A stretch of 64,000 bases of DNA from the NCBI GenBank assembly GCA_020635255.1, contig JACKAC010000002.1:558001-622000 (forward strand), in the 5' to 3' direction. The translations under genes were made by a program, and so were the position numbers. Position 1 is the first letter of the stretch. Every line of letters starts with the position of its first letter. Of the stretch, positions 1 through 9,206 are shown piece by piece. Below the pieces are notes generated by a model, which saw nothing but the letters and a program-made list of their open reading frames with translations, did no database searches and was not told the origin of the DNA. This stretch comes from Ignavibacteriales bacterium (GTDB lineage: Bacteria > Bacteroidota > Ignavibacteria > Tepidaquicellales > Tepidaquicellaceae).

Positions 1-1
1 G

Positions 2-421
2 TTTTTCGTTTTTTCCGCAGATACCCCAAAAACTTCCTATAATATTTATACCGCAAGTCTGGGATATCAATATCTCTTTGGAGCGGATTGCCGTAATAAA
101 CAGACTATTCAGCTCGGAGTTACGGGAAGCCTAATTACTGCATCTTCGACATCGAAGATCACATTCGATAATGCCTTTAGAATGGGATTCCTCATTGGAA
201 CAGGCTACGAGGTTGTACTCGATAAAGGTCACAATGTGGGCATGACGCTTGGATTCAAATACCAGCTTGCAAATTTCTTTAATTCCGATAATGGAATTGA
301 TAATCTCAATGACGGTAAATCTACCGACAAAAACTTTGGACCGGGTTTTAAACGGTTCATCGGTTTCATCGGCTTTAATATAGGAATAAAATTCTATACC
401 GGCGTTAAACGAAATAGGTAG
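2..421 (+). CDS. Outer-membrane beta-barrel-like protein, 3' end only
   Basis: The reading frame is open from the window edge to TAA at 419-421, so the gene begins upstream. The visible 139 residues alternate polar and hydrophobic stretches with many Gly and aromatic residues (for example GFKYQLANFF and the closing FIGFNIGIKFYTG), the pattern of C-terminal strands of a small outer-membrane barrel. A Met at 182 is internal and is not a convincing start, because the same composition continues upstream of it. Family and function cannot be named. A hairpin terminator follows. Barrel assignment is inference from pattern only. Confidence 0.5.
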   Translation, partial: FFVFSADTPKTSYNIYTASLGYQYLFGADCRNKQTIQLGVTGSLITASSTSKITFDNAFRMGFLIGTGYEVVLDKGHNVGMTLGFKYQLANFFNSDNGIDNLNDGKSTDKNFGPGFKRFIGFIGFNIGIKFYTGVKRNR

Positions 422-440
422 GAAATTATTTATAGATTTT

Positions 441-467
441 AAAAGCCCGGCTCGTCCGGGTTTTTTT
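441..467. terminator. Bidirectional Rho-independent terminator
   Basis: Stem CCCGG (446-450) / CCGGG (456-460) with loop CTCGT, flanked by AAAAG on the left and seven T on the right. It can end both the plus-strand barrel gene and the minus-strand ATPase gene whose stop overlaps the T-run. Confidence 0.75.
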
Positions 468-2880
468 ATACCTGCATTCTGCTCATTATCTTTTTCCTCA
501 GCATTTGTACCGCAAATAGTACCACCGCGCTTACCGTACTTATTCCCAGAGTCAGCACCCAGTAATCGAAGGGAAGATTAATCAGCTCATAAAACTCCCG
601 GATGACCTTGAGTACAATAAAATCGCTTCGTATAATGGCTGTTACAAGAAATACCATAAGTATTATCAGCCCGTAAACCAGATAAAACGATTTATTGTTT
701 TGCTTCTCCAGCATAGTCACGGAGAAGAAGTTAGCAATTGAAATGATCACCATTGTAACGAGCATGATCATCTGTAGCTGGGAATCACTTACTCCCGGAA
801 AGACGGAGCTTACTAGGAACATCGACCCATACGAACCTATCACTATCAGTAGTGCCGAGATAGAGACAAATGAAAACAGGTCAGGAAGGAAGTTCGTGTT
901 CTTTGATGTATTAGAATTCTTCAGTGCAATTATGAACGAGGGGAGCCCTATTATAAATATATTGATAAATGCAACGCGCCTCGGTGTTAGCGGGAAATCG
1001 AGCAAGAATATCAGAGAAAATAGTGTAAGATAAATTACCAAAAAGTTCTTCGTCAAAAACAGTTTTGCGACTGAAGCCACCGTGTTCACGATCTTTTTTC
1101 CTTCGTCAAATATCTCCGGGAGCAGAGAGAATTTATTTTCCAGTAATACAATATCGGCTACTTCCTTCGTTATCTGGCTTCCTTCCTCCATGGCTATACC
1201 CATATCGGCTTCCTTAATTGCAGGGAGGTCGTTTACACCGTCTCCCAGCATAGCAGTATAATAGGATTCAGCTTTGAGTAGTTTTATTATACGCAGTTTA
1301 TGCTCGGGATTCAGTCTCGCAAATACAAGTTTGTTTAAAACTGCTTCCTTGAATTGTGCGTCATTAAGCTTATCTAGCTCGCCTCCCGAGATCAGATCGT
1401 CATCCGTAACATCCCAGCCGATTTTGGTTACTATAGCCTTAACCGCGAATGTAGCATCACCTGTAAGTATCTTAAATTGTATGCCGTTCTCCCTGAATAG
1501 ATTAATTGCCTCCATCACGTCATCTCTTATCTGGTCTGATATAGAGACTATACAGTACGGTTCTATTGCTATCGAATTCATATACTCTTTCGTATCCTCG
1601 AACGCGTTTCCGTTTATTACCTCCCCAAACAAAAGATTCCTGTAAACCTCCAGTCCCTCCTTATCAAAGAGTTCATTTGCTTTAGTTTTGCTATCGCTGC
1701 TCGTTTTTTCCAGTAAAAGATCATACGCCCCAAGTATATATACCTTATCGTCTACTTTTAGCATGCTCAGCTTGTTCTCCGATGAAAAAGGTATCTCATC
1801 AGCTACATTCCATTGCTGGAAATTGCCCAGCTCTTCTATAGCGCATGCTGTCGCGTTTTTATCGCTGGAATAATGAGCATATGTAGCCAGGACCTGTGAA
1901 ACATCTTTCCTTTCACATAATGGAATTACCTTCTCCACTGCAAGCTTGTTCTGTGTCAGCGTGCCTGTCTTATCCATGCACACTATCTTGATATTGGAAA
2001 ACGACTCTATCGCGTTCAATCTCTGTATTATCGCCCCGATCTTACTTATCCTGTAAACACCTATTGCGTATGTTACCGACGCCATTAGCACTAGCCCCTG
2101 AGGTATCAATGCAATAAGTATCGTCGTCATTTTCCTGATATAGGGCACGTCATATATCGAACTCGGTGCGGCGAAGACGATCTCCAGCAATACCAGTATC
2201 ACTGCCACGGAAAAAAGCATCTTTACAATGAAGTTTATCTTGCGCTGAAGCGGGGTGAGGGAAAATTTGAACTTTTTCGCCAGTCCGGTTATATGCGCCG
2301 CGTAACTTTCCGACCCCACCTTCTCTGCCATATAATACCCATTCCCTGAGATACAGAAGCTTCCCGAGAGTATCTCATTTCCATCTTTCTTGTTTATTGG
2401 ATGTGATTCTCCTGTTAGAAGCGACTCGTCTATTTCGAGGTGATTCGATTTTACAACCTTTCCATCCACCGCCGCCTGGTCACCTCTGCTTATCTTTATA
2501 AGATCATCTGTAACTATCTCATCCTGTTCTATTAATTTCTCCTGACCGTCCCGAACCACGGTTACCTGTTTCTTTAAAAGCAGGCTTACCTTATCCAGCG
2601 CTCTTTTTGCCCGGATTTCCTGGAATATGGCTATAGCCGTATTGGTAATAGCTATCGTAAATACACCGACTGAATCCAGGATGAGATTGATATCTTTTGT
2701 TTTGAAATAGAAAAACAATATCGCAAGTACGATGAAAGCAATTATGTAGTTGAATACGGAAAATACATTCGTAACGATGATACTGCTTACACTCTTACTC
2801 TTATCCGGTGGAGCTGTATTTACCTGCCCTTCGGATATCCGCTTTCGTACTTCCTCACTATTTAATCCCTTTAGATCCAC
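466..2880 (-). CDS. P-type cation-transporting ATPase (CtpE-like), second of a tandem pair
   Basis: Predicted ATP-driven cation pump of the inner membrane, 804 aa. Seen: two N-terminal helices (about 35-85), actuator motif TGES at 156-159, fourth-helix motif IPQGL at 259-263, phosphorylation site DKTGT (Asp303), hinge motif GDGVND at 546-551 and a C-terminal block of hydrophobic helices. Known: Ca2+ pumps carry PEGL and heavy-metal pumps CPC at this helix. The N-terminal layout (GLNSEEV, NVFSVFN, QEIRAKRALDK) recalls the CtpE group. The substrate cannot be read; a divalent cation is inference. The start is GTG, sharing its G with the TAG stop of the upstream pump (TAGTG), so translation is probably coupled. 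Confidence 0.9.
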   Translation of the reverse strand: MDLKGLNSEEVRKRISEGQVNTAPPDKSKSVSSIIVTNVFSVFNYIIAFIVLAILFFYFKTKDINLILDSVGVFTIAITNTAIAIFQEIRAKRALDKVSLLLKKQVTVVRDGQEKLIEQDEIVTDDLIKISRGDQAAVDGKVVKSNHLEIDESLLTGESHPINKKDGNEILSGSFCISGNGYYMAEKVGSESYAAHITGLAKKFKFSLTPLQRKINFIVKMLFSVAVILVLLEIVFAAPSSIYDVPYIRKMTTILIALIPQGLVLMASVTYAIGVYRISKIGAIIQRLNAIESFSNIKIVCMDKTGTLTQNKLAVEKVIPLCERKDVSQVLATYAHYSSDKNATACAIEELGNFQQWNVADEIPFSSENKLSMLKVDDKVYILGAYDLLLEKTSSDSKTKANELFDKEGLEVYRNLLFGEVINGNAFEDTKEYMNSIAIEPYCIVSISDQIRDDVMEAINLFRENGIQFKILTGDATFAVKAIVTKIGWDVTDDDLISGGELDKLNDAQFKEAVLNKLVFARLNPEHKLRIIKLLKAESYYTAMLGDGVNDLPAIKEADMGIAMEEGSQITKEVADIVLLENKFSLLPEIFDEGKKIVNTVASVAKLFLTKNFLVIYLTLFSLIFLLDFPLTPRRVAFINIFIIGLPSFIIALKNSNTSKNTNFLPDLFSFVSISALLIVIGSYGSMFLVSSVFPGVSDSQLQMIMLVTMVIISIANFFSVTMLEKQNNKSFYLVYGLIILMVFLVTAIIRSDFIVLKVIREFYELINLPFDYWVLTLGISTVSAVVLFAVQMLRKKIMSRMQV

Positions 2881-5366
2881 TACCTGTATATATTTTGAAG
2901 TTTGAATATCCTCTCACGCAATGTTTGTGTAAAATATAATGCGATCGAACCTATCAAGCTCAGCGGAACAATGATCACCCAGTATTTTAGGGGCAAGAAG
3001 TCTATCTCGTAGAATATTTTTATAAGGTTATAAACCGGTACGTCGAAGTTCGTCATCGCAAAAAATATATATAAAAGAACTAAAATGATACCGCTTATAT
3101 AATAATATTTTTTCTCATCCTCATTCCTCACGGCCACTATCACATAGTTGGATATCGAAATAAATATCATTATGGATAGCATTACCATGCTCAGATACTG
3201 CTCTGACCCCACAAATAGTATGTTTGTAGCAAGTATGCCGAGATAACCAGCTATTATTATCACCGCGCCTGCCAGTACTATGTAAGTGAACACGTCTTTG
3301 ATAAATTCTGTGCTTCTTTTCACGTTTGTATTCCGCAGCATAAGCAAATACGCCGGCAGAGATATACCGAACATGTTTATCAGCGCCACGCGCCTCGGCG
3401 TAAGAGGGAATTCGAACAAAAACAACACCGCTAGTATCGCAATATAGATTACGATGAAGTTTTTCGTTAGGAAAAGTTTTGATATATAGTTCACCGAGTT
3501 CACTATCTTGTTTCCTTCGTCGAATATTCTCGGCAATAGCGAGAACTTATTTTTCAGCAACACAATATCAGCCACCTCCTTCGTTATCTGGCTTCCTTCC
3601 TCCATAGCAATACCCATATCTGATTCTTTTATAGCCGGGAGATCATTCACACCATCGCCGATCATTGCTGTATATATCTTCTCTTTTTTAAGCTCCCTGA
3701 TTATAGCCAACTTTTGATCCGGCTTCAAGCGGGCAAATATCTCTTTGCTTTTTATGACCTTAGAAAGATCACCTTCTGAAATTCCTGCTAGCTCGCTTCC
3801 CGTAATTATTGAACCCTCCGCCGGTTTCCTCCCGATATCGGTAAGTACAGAGGATATCGAATCTGCTGAATCACCCGATAATATCTTAACGTCAATTCCA
3901 TTCCTGTCGAATAATTCTAACGCTTCCCCGGCATCTTCTCTCGGTGTATCGGAAATAGATACTAAAAGCATCGGTTCGATCACAAAATCCGTCTTTGCTT
4001 CCCTTAATTCTTTTACTGTCCTGAAATTTTTGATCCTTCCGAAAAGGAGATTTCTATACACTGACAAACCCATCTCATTAAATACCTTCTGAGCATTTTC
4101 CAGATCGTTCTTGTCCAGGTTGTCGTAAAGTACATCATACCCTCCCAATATCAAGCAAAGAGGTTCGCCGTCTTTCTCAAATTCCATTACACTATACTTA
4201 TTCTCTGAGCGGAAGGGTATCTCATCCTTAAACGCAATTCCATCTTGCTGGTTAAGGTCTTTTATTGCCCTTATCGTGGCGTTCTTGTCTGAGGATTCTT
4301 CCACGAAAGTCCCCAGGTATCTGGTAAGTTCTTCCTCGGTATCATGCGAAGAAATGTTGTTTATATATTTTACTCTTAAATTATTCTCCGTGATTGTTCC
4401 CGTCTTATCCATACACACCGTTCTTACGCTTGAAAACGACTCTACTGCATTCAGCTTCTCTATTATAGCGCCGAGCTTGCTTATCCTGTAAACCCCCAGC
4501 GCATACGTCACACTTGCAAAGAACACCAGTCCCTGCGGTATTAGTGAGATCAATATCGTCGCTATTCTTCTTATGAAATCATCCTCACTTACATTGCCGG
4601 GATTGGAAAAATGCGACCACGTTTCCAGTCCGACTATCGCCAGCGCGGATAGAAACGTCATCTCCAGGATAAAATTTATCTTCTTTTGTAGGGGAGTCAG
4701 CAAAAGTTTATACTTCTTAGCCATCCTGGTAATGCTGTTAGCATACATCTCTTCCCCGACCTTTACTGCCTTATAATACCCGCTTCCCGATGTACAAAAA
4801 CTCCCTGACAGCACCTCATCTTCGGGAGATTTTTCTATAGGAAGCGATTCTCCCGTTAAAAGCGACTCATCTATCTCCAGGTATCTCGACTCCGCTACCT
4901 CTCCATCTACTATTATCTGGTCGCCTGTATTAACTTTTATTATATCGTCCTTTACAATTTCATCCTGCTCTATTTCGGTCTCTCTGCCATTTCTTAGCAC
5001 CACAACCCTCTTCTTCAATAACAAACTTACCTTATCCAGAGCGACCTTTGATTTGATCTCCTGGTATAATGCTATCGCGGTGTTTGTAACACCCACCAGC
5101 AATATACCGATAGAGTCGAGTAAAAGCCTGTCATCACGGTTCTTGAAGTAAAATATAAGCACAAATATTATTATGCCGAATATAATGAAGTTGAATACGG
5201 AGAATATATTTTCGAATAGTATTCGTGGGATTGTTTTCGTCTCGGAGCGGGGAGTCTTATTGATCAAGCCCTTCCCGGCTCTTTCCTTGACTTCCGGATC
5301 TGTTAAGCCTTTGAGCGGCAATACTTGAGGTCTTTGTTTACTACAAAAGTCTGTATTTTTTTTCAA
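2880..5366 (-). CDS. P-type cation-transporting ATPase (CtpE-like), first of a tandem pair
   Basis: Paralogue of the adjacent pump, 828 aa, with the same motif order: TGES at 171-174, IPQGL at 276-280, DKTGT (Asp320), GDGVND later and several C-terminal membrane helices. It has about 18 extra N-terminal residues before the shared PLKGLTDPEV lead-in. The predicted start is TTG at 5366 and no good Shine-Dalgarno is visible, so the first residues are uncertain; a later in-frame TTG at about residue 16 would align better with the paralogue. Both copies keep all catalytic motifs, so both are likely active. They may work as two separate pumps or as a heteromeric unit; the latter would be unusual for P-type ATPases. 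Confidence 0.88.
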   Translation of the reverse strand: MKKNTDFCSKQRPQVLPLKGLTDPEVKERAGKGLINKTPRSETKTIPRILFENIFSVFNFIIFGIIIFVLIFYFKNRDDRLLLDSIGILLVGVTNTAIALYQEIKSKVALDKVSLLLKKRVVVLRNGRETEIEQDEIVKDDIIKVNTGDQIIVDGEVAESRYLEIDESLLTGESLPIEKSPEDEVLSGSFCTSGSGYYKAVKVGEEMYANSITRMAKKYKLLLTPLQKKINFILEMTFLSALAIVGLETWSHFSNPGNVSEDDFIRRIATILISLIPQGLVFFASVTYALGVYRISKLGAIIEKLNAVESFSSVRTVCMDKTGTITENNLRVKYINNISSHDTEEELTRYLGTFVEESSDKNATIRAIKDLNQQDGIAFKDEIPFRSENKYSVMEFEKDGEPLCLILGGYDVLYDNLDKNDLENAQKVFNEMGLSVYRNLLFGRIKNFRTVKELREAKTDFVIEPMLLVSISDTPREDAGEALELFDRNGIDVKILSGDSADSISSVLTDIGRKPAEGSIITGSELAGISEGDLSKVIKSKEIFARLKPDQKLAIIRELKKEKIYTAMIGDGVNDLPAIKESDMGIAMEEGSQITKEVADIVLLKNKFSLLPRIFDEGNKIVNSVNYISKLFLTKNFIVIYIAILAVLFLFEFPLTPRRVALINMFGISLPAYLLMLRNTNVKRSTEFIKDVFTYIVLAGAVIIIAGYLGILATNILFVGSEQYLSMVMLSIMIFISISNYVIVAVRNEDEKKYYYISGIILVLLYIFFAMTNFDVPVYNLIKIFYEIDFLPLKYWVIIVPLSLIGSIALYFTQTLRERIFKLQNIYR

Positions 5367-5463
5367 AAAATATATATACTTAAGAGGTTCGCGTTTTATT
5401 AGATTTTAATTTCTTTACTTTTTAGTAATATTAAGGTATTCAATCCTATTAATATTTGTTTAA

Positions 5464-6036
5464 ATGAATTTACTTTGGCAAATACCTCTTTACCTCACAG
5501 CTGGAATAATTTTCTATCGATTCCTGCGCTACATTACTACACCTCTCGCCAGAAAACTCGGAATTTATAAATACTATAATGACGTATTCTTTACCGTTCC
5601 CGGTAGTATGGATAGGGTAGAGGTGCATCTGGGTACTGCGTGGGATTTCTTTAAGATGAAGAAAGTAAACCCGAAGATATTTCTTTATTATACTGCAGAG
5701 GGGTTTTACAAACTATGCGAAGCAATAGAAAGGGGCGAAGTGAAAAACGATCGTGTATATGTCTCTACCATATGCTTTTTTACCGACTCTTCACTGACCA
5801 AATTCGGTTTCCGTACACGTAAGCTTTACATCCGGGAAATGATAATTTTCAGCCTGAATTATTTCGAACAATGTCTTTTGCAGAGTCTTTCAAGGGGAAG
5901 GATTTCCGTTGTGGATCTCCGTATCGTTAGAAAACTAACCCTGACCACCGAAGATCTCATTGCTAATAAGGACAACTTCAAACTTTATGCAGATATGTTA
6001 AAACCGCAGTACACCACCGGCACTCTCGCCGCTTAA
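5464..6036 (+). CDS. Conserved-looking hypothetical protein with N-terminal membrane segment
   Basis: 190 aa, not recognised. One hydrophobic N-terminal segment (about residues 3-20) is followed by a mixed soluble part with no catalytic motif that I know. Codon use resembles neighbouring genes and the frame fills the space exactly: its TAA (6034-6036) abuts the stop codon of pyrG on the other strand with no spacer. It is transcribed divergently from the ATPase pair, so it may share a regulatory region with it. Probably a real membrane-anchored cytoplasmic protein. Confidence 0.6.
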   Translation: MNLLWQIPLYLTAGIIFYRFLRYITTPLARKLGIYKYYNDVFFTVPGSMDRVEVHLGTAWDFFKMKKVNPKIFLYYTAEGFYKLCEAIERGEVKNDRVYVSTICFFTDSSLTKFGFRTRKLYIREMIIFSLNYFEQCLLQSLSRGRISVVDLRIVRKLTLTTEDLIANKDNFKLYADMLKPQYTTGTLAA

Positions 6037-7656
6037 TTATCCTGCGTGTTCTTTCGCCGCCTTTACGAATTCCCTGAATATAGGATGCGGTTCAATTACC
6101 CTGGATTTTAGCTCCGGATGGAACTGGCTCGCAATGAAGAACGGGTGAACGCTTTTCGGCAGTTCTATCATCTCCACTAATGATTCGTCCGGCGATAACC
6201 CCGAAAATATCAAACCGTGTTCTCCCAGCGTGTGTCGGAACATGTTATTTACTTCGTAACGATGTCTGTGCCTCTCGTTTACGAACTCTTTCTTATAGCA
6301 TTTGTATGCAAGTGTCTTTTTATCTATTATACAAGGATATGCTCCCAGCCTCATTGAACCGCCCTTCACCTTTACTGTCTTCTGGTATTCCATTATATCG
6401 ATTACATTGTTCTTTGATTCCTTAAATTCCGTCGAATTTGCATTCTTCAGCCCCGCTACGTTCCTGGCGAATTCTATCACCGCGCACTGCAGTCCCAGAC
6501 ATATTCCCATAAATGGTATCTTGTTCTCACGTGCATACTGTATCGCCCTTATCTTTCCTTCCGTACCTCTTGCGCCAAATCCCGGGCATACCAGCAGTCC
6601 GCTTAGTCCCCGCATCATTGATTTTAGCTTCGACGGACTCTTTTCTATTTCGTCCGCATCCAGCCATTCCAGGTCCACGTGTACTTCATTATAAGCTCCC
6701 GCGTGAATGAACGATTCCAGGATACTCTTGTATGCGTCCGGTACCTGGTTGTATTTTCCGCATATTCCTATCTTAACGTTTTTCTTCGGGTGCATTATCT
6801 TATTGAGTACCTTCGTCCACCGTGAGAGGTTTGGTGGTCCTGTCTTTAGATTTAGTTTCTTGAGCACCACTTCGTCGAACTTCTCTTTTTTTAAGTTCAA
6901 TGGCACTTCATATATTGATTTTGCGTCCAGCGCCTGGAATACCGAATCCTTCTCTATATTACAAAATAATGCTATCTTTTCCCGAAGATCCTTGGTCAGA
7001 GCCATTTCGCTTCGGCAAAGCAGTATATCTGGCTGTATTCCTATCTCCAGCATTGTCTTCACCGAGTGCTGTGTCGGTTTTGTCTTTAGCTCGCCTGCTG
7101 ACCGGATAAACGGAACAAGCGTCAGGTGTATCGAAATTGCATTATTCCTTCCGACATCCTGCATCATTTGTCGTATCGCCTCCAAAAACGGCAACGACTC
7201 GATATCACCAACCGTACCCCCGATCTCAGAGATTATCACATCGTAGTCTCCGCTTTTCTCGAGAAGTCGTATCCTTCTCTTTATCTCATCTGTAATGTGT
7301 GGGATCACCTGTACTGTTGCTCCTAAATAGTCACCCCTGCGCTCTTTTTCTATAACCTTTGCGTATATCTGTCCTGTTGTCATATTGTTTGCTTTCGACA
7401 TATTCTCGTCGAGGAATCTCTCATAATGCCCGAGGTCCAGGTCGGTCTCAGCTCCGTCATCAGTTACGAATACCTCGCCGTGCTGAAATGGCGACATAGT
7501 GCCCGGGTCAACATTAATATACGGGTCCAACTTTTGTATCGTAACCCTGAGTCCTCTGGATTTCAATAGTAAGCCGAGTGAAGCGGATGCTATTCCTTTT
7601 CCGAGCGATGATACCACACCGCCTGTGATGAAGATGTATTTTGGCTGTTTTTTCAA
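6037..7656 (-). CDS. pyrG: CTP synthase
   Basis: Makes CTP from UTP, ATP and glutamine in the cytoplasm. 539 aa, normal length. The N-terminal synthetase domain (about 1-270) has the GGVVSSLGKG nucleotide loop (12-21). The C-terminal class I glutamine amidotransferase domain (about 293-539) has the nucleophile Cys386 in GICLGLQ and the His513/Glu515 pair in HPE. It is the last gene of a compact operon. Pairing with kdsB is meaningful, because KdsB consumes CTP to activate Kdo; this pairing is known in several Gram-negative groups. Confidence 0.98.
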   Translation of the reverse strand: MKKQPKYIFITGGVVSSLGKGIASASLGLLLKSRGLRVTIQKLDPYINVDPGTMSPFQHGEVFVTDDGAETDLDLGHYERFLDENMSKANNMTTGQIYAKVIEKERRGDYLGATVQVIPHITDEIKRRIRLLEKSGDYDVIISEIGGTVGDIESLPFLEAIRQMMQDVGRNNAISIHLTLVPFIRSAGELKTKPTQHSVKTMLEIGIQPDILLCRSEMALTKDLREKIALFCNIEKDSVFQALDAKSIYEVPLNLKKEKFDEVVLKKLNLKTGPPNLSRWTKVLNKIMHPKKNVKIGICGKYNQVPDAYKSILESFIHAGAYNEVHVDLEWLDADEIEKSPSKLKSMMRGLSGLLVCPGFGARGTEGKIRAIQYARENKIPFMGICLGLQCAVIEFARNVAGLKNANSTEFKESKNNVIDIMEYQKTVKVKGGSMRLGAYPCIIDKKTLAYKCYKKEFVNERHRHRYEVNNMFRHTLGEHGLIFSGLSPDESLVEMIELPKSVHPFFIASQFHPELKSRVIEPHPIFREFVKAAKEHAG

Positions 7657-7676
7657 TTCTACAAAATTTTATATTT

Positions 7677-8189
7677 TTAAATTACTTTTGCGAATAAATT
7701 GGCGTTGAACACCCTGTCGCCTTTTTTAAAAGATTTTTTAAGAAGCCCTTCATGCTCGAATCCGTGTCTTAGTAATAGTTTCTCTGAAGCAGTATTGCCT
7801 TCATGTGTGTGCGCGTACAGTCTGACTAAACCCAGGTCTTCAAAAGCCAGCTTCATTAATTGCTTCATTGCGTCACTCATATATCCCTTACCCCAATAAG
7901 GTTCACCCAGCCAGTAACCTATCTCTGCTTTGTGATCATCTAATCCCGGCAAAGCCCTTCCCTTCACATTCATACCTATCCCGCCTATGTGAACTCCGTC
8001 GAGTTCTATAGCGTAGCCGTAATCTTTCCCGTCTTCCATTTCACGTGTTATTTCTATCCATTCCTTCGCGTCCTTCTCTGTGTATGGATGCGGCACGTTC
8101 ATTAGCCAGTCACTTACATTCTCATTATTCAATAGTTCAAGTAATGATGGAATATGCTTTTCACTGTATTTTACAAGTTCTACTTTCAT
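7677..8189 (-). CDS. GNAT-family N-acetyltransferase (RimJ/RimL-like)
   Basis: 170 aa acetyl-CoA-dependent acetyltransferase. Seen: the GNAT core with IGYWLGEPYWGKGYMSDA (about 90-107), matching the Q/RxxGxG/A acetyl-CoA loop region as used by RimJ/RimL/Acetyltransf_3 proteins, then the LYAHTHEGNTASEKLLLRHG segment typical of that subfamily. The substrate is unknown and could be a protein N-terminus or a small molecule. Its ATG overlaps the kdsB stop by four bases (ATGA), and pyrG follows after 20 nt, so it is co-transcribed with both. Confidence 0.88.
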   Translation of the reverse strand: MKVELVKYSEKHIPSLLELLNNENVSDWLMNVPHPYTEKDAKEWIEITREMEDGKDYGYAIELDGVHIGGIGMNVKGRALPGLDDHKAEIGYWLGEPYWGKGYMSDAMKQLMKLAFEDLGLVRLYAHTHEGNTASEKLLLRHGFEHEGLLKKSFKKGDRVFNANLFAKVI

Positions 8190-8914
8190 CCTTTGACTAA
8201 TTTCCTCGCCCTCGCCAGATCCGCCTTCGTATCTATTCCTATCGAATCCTTCTTCGTTATTGTTACCCTAATTTTCTCACCCATACTTAGTACCCTCAAT
8301 TGCTCGAGTTTCTCTACCTTCTCTAATTCGGACTGCTTTGTCTTTGCAAATTTCTTTAAAAAATCCTTTCTGTACGCATACAGCCCTATGTGTTTGTAAT
8401 ACTTGTTCTTTTTCACATCCGGCTTTTCGGAAAATGGTATCACACCCCTCGAAAAATAAATCGCATTTTCCTTAGCATCCAGTATCACCTTCACCGCATG
8501 CGGATCCCTCAGCTCTTGTAACTCTTTTATCATAACTGCTAATGTCGCTACATTCAACCTCTTTCTCTTAACTAATGGTTGTACTACTCTGTCTATATCA
8601 GCCGGATCGATAAACGGCTCATCACCTTGAATATTCACTACGATATCACAATTTATTCCTTTAACCGCCTCCACTATCCTATCTGTGCCTGACTTGTGCT
8701 TCTTTGATGTCATCACTGCCTCTCCGCCGAATCCAAACACCGCATTGTAGATTCTTTTGTCATCCGTTGCTACCAGTACCTGGGTTAGTAATTTCGATTT
8801 AAGCGTCTGCTCGTAAACCCTTCTTATGAGGCTCTTCCCGCCGATATCGGCAAGCGGTTTCCCCGGCAAGCGTGTCGATTCATATCGCGCCGGTATTACT
8901 CCTATTATCCTCAC
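8186..8914 (-). CDS. kdsB: 3-deoxy-manno-octulosonate cytidylyltransferase
   Basis: Activates Kdo as CMP-Kdo for the inner core of lipopolysaccharide. 242 aa, the family length. Seen: the N-terminal nucleotide-binding signature IPARYESTRLPGKPL (about 7-21), QGDEPF (metal/nucleotide site) near 115, and HIGLYAYRKDFL near 175. The start is GTG overlapping the gatC TGA by four bases (GTGA), which implies coupling. It shows that the organism makes a Kdo-containing outer membrane. Its neighbour pyrG supplies the CTP. Confidence 0.97.
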   Translation of the reverse strand: MRIIGVIPARYESTRLPGKPLADIGGKSLIRRVYEQTLKSKLLTQVLVATDDKRIYNAVFGFGGEAVMTSKKHKSGTDRIVEAVKGINCDIVVNIQGDEPFIDPADIDRVVQPLVKRKRLNVATLAVMIKELQELRDPHAVKVILDAKENAIYFSRGVIPFSEKPDVKKNKYYKHIGLYAYRKDFLKKFAKTKQSELEKVEKLEQLRVLSMGEKIRVTITKKDSIGIDTKADLARARKLVKG

Positions 8915-9201
8915 TTATTGATCACTTTAGGAACTTTCACATACTTTCCGGTTTTCTCCGGGGCATTCTTTAATGCCTCTTCTGTGCTGAGCCATACTTC
9001 GACCTTGTCCTCTCGGAAGATATTCTTGGTGTCATTTATATTTTCCATTGGCTCTACGTCGTCCAGTTTCAGCTCATCCAGCTCATCTATAAATTCGAGC
9101 ACCTTATTGAGCTCCTTCTGCATCTTTTCTTTGCCAGCGTCATCGAATTTCAGCTTTGCCAGTTCGGCAATTTTTTCCACATCTTCTTTACTTACTGCCA
9201 T
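8911..9201 (-). CDS. gatC: Asp-tRNA(Asn)/Glu-tRNA(Gln) amidotransferase subunit C
   Basis: 96 aa, normal for GatC, the small subunit that stabilises GatAB in the amidation of mischarged Glu-tRNA(Gln) or Asp-tRNA(Asn). Seen: the opening VSKEDVEKIAELAKLKFDD and the conserved LDDVEPMENI segment in the middle, both diagnostic. gatA and gatB are not in the window, so gatC is separated from its partners here, which is common. It sits five bases after plsC and overlaps kdsB. Confidence 0.93.
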   Translation of the reverse strand: MAVSKEDVEKIAELAKLKFDDAGKEKMQKELNKVLEFIDELDELKLDDVEPMENINDTKNIFREDKVEVWLSTEEALKNAPEKTGKYVKVPKVINK

Positions 9202-9206
9202 AATCT

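Noticed and set aside
6180..7246. Several plus-strand frames opposite pyrG
   Set aside because: pyrG is certain on the minus strand; the frames have no start signals or recognisable domains.
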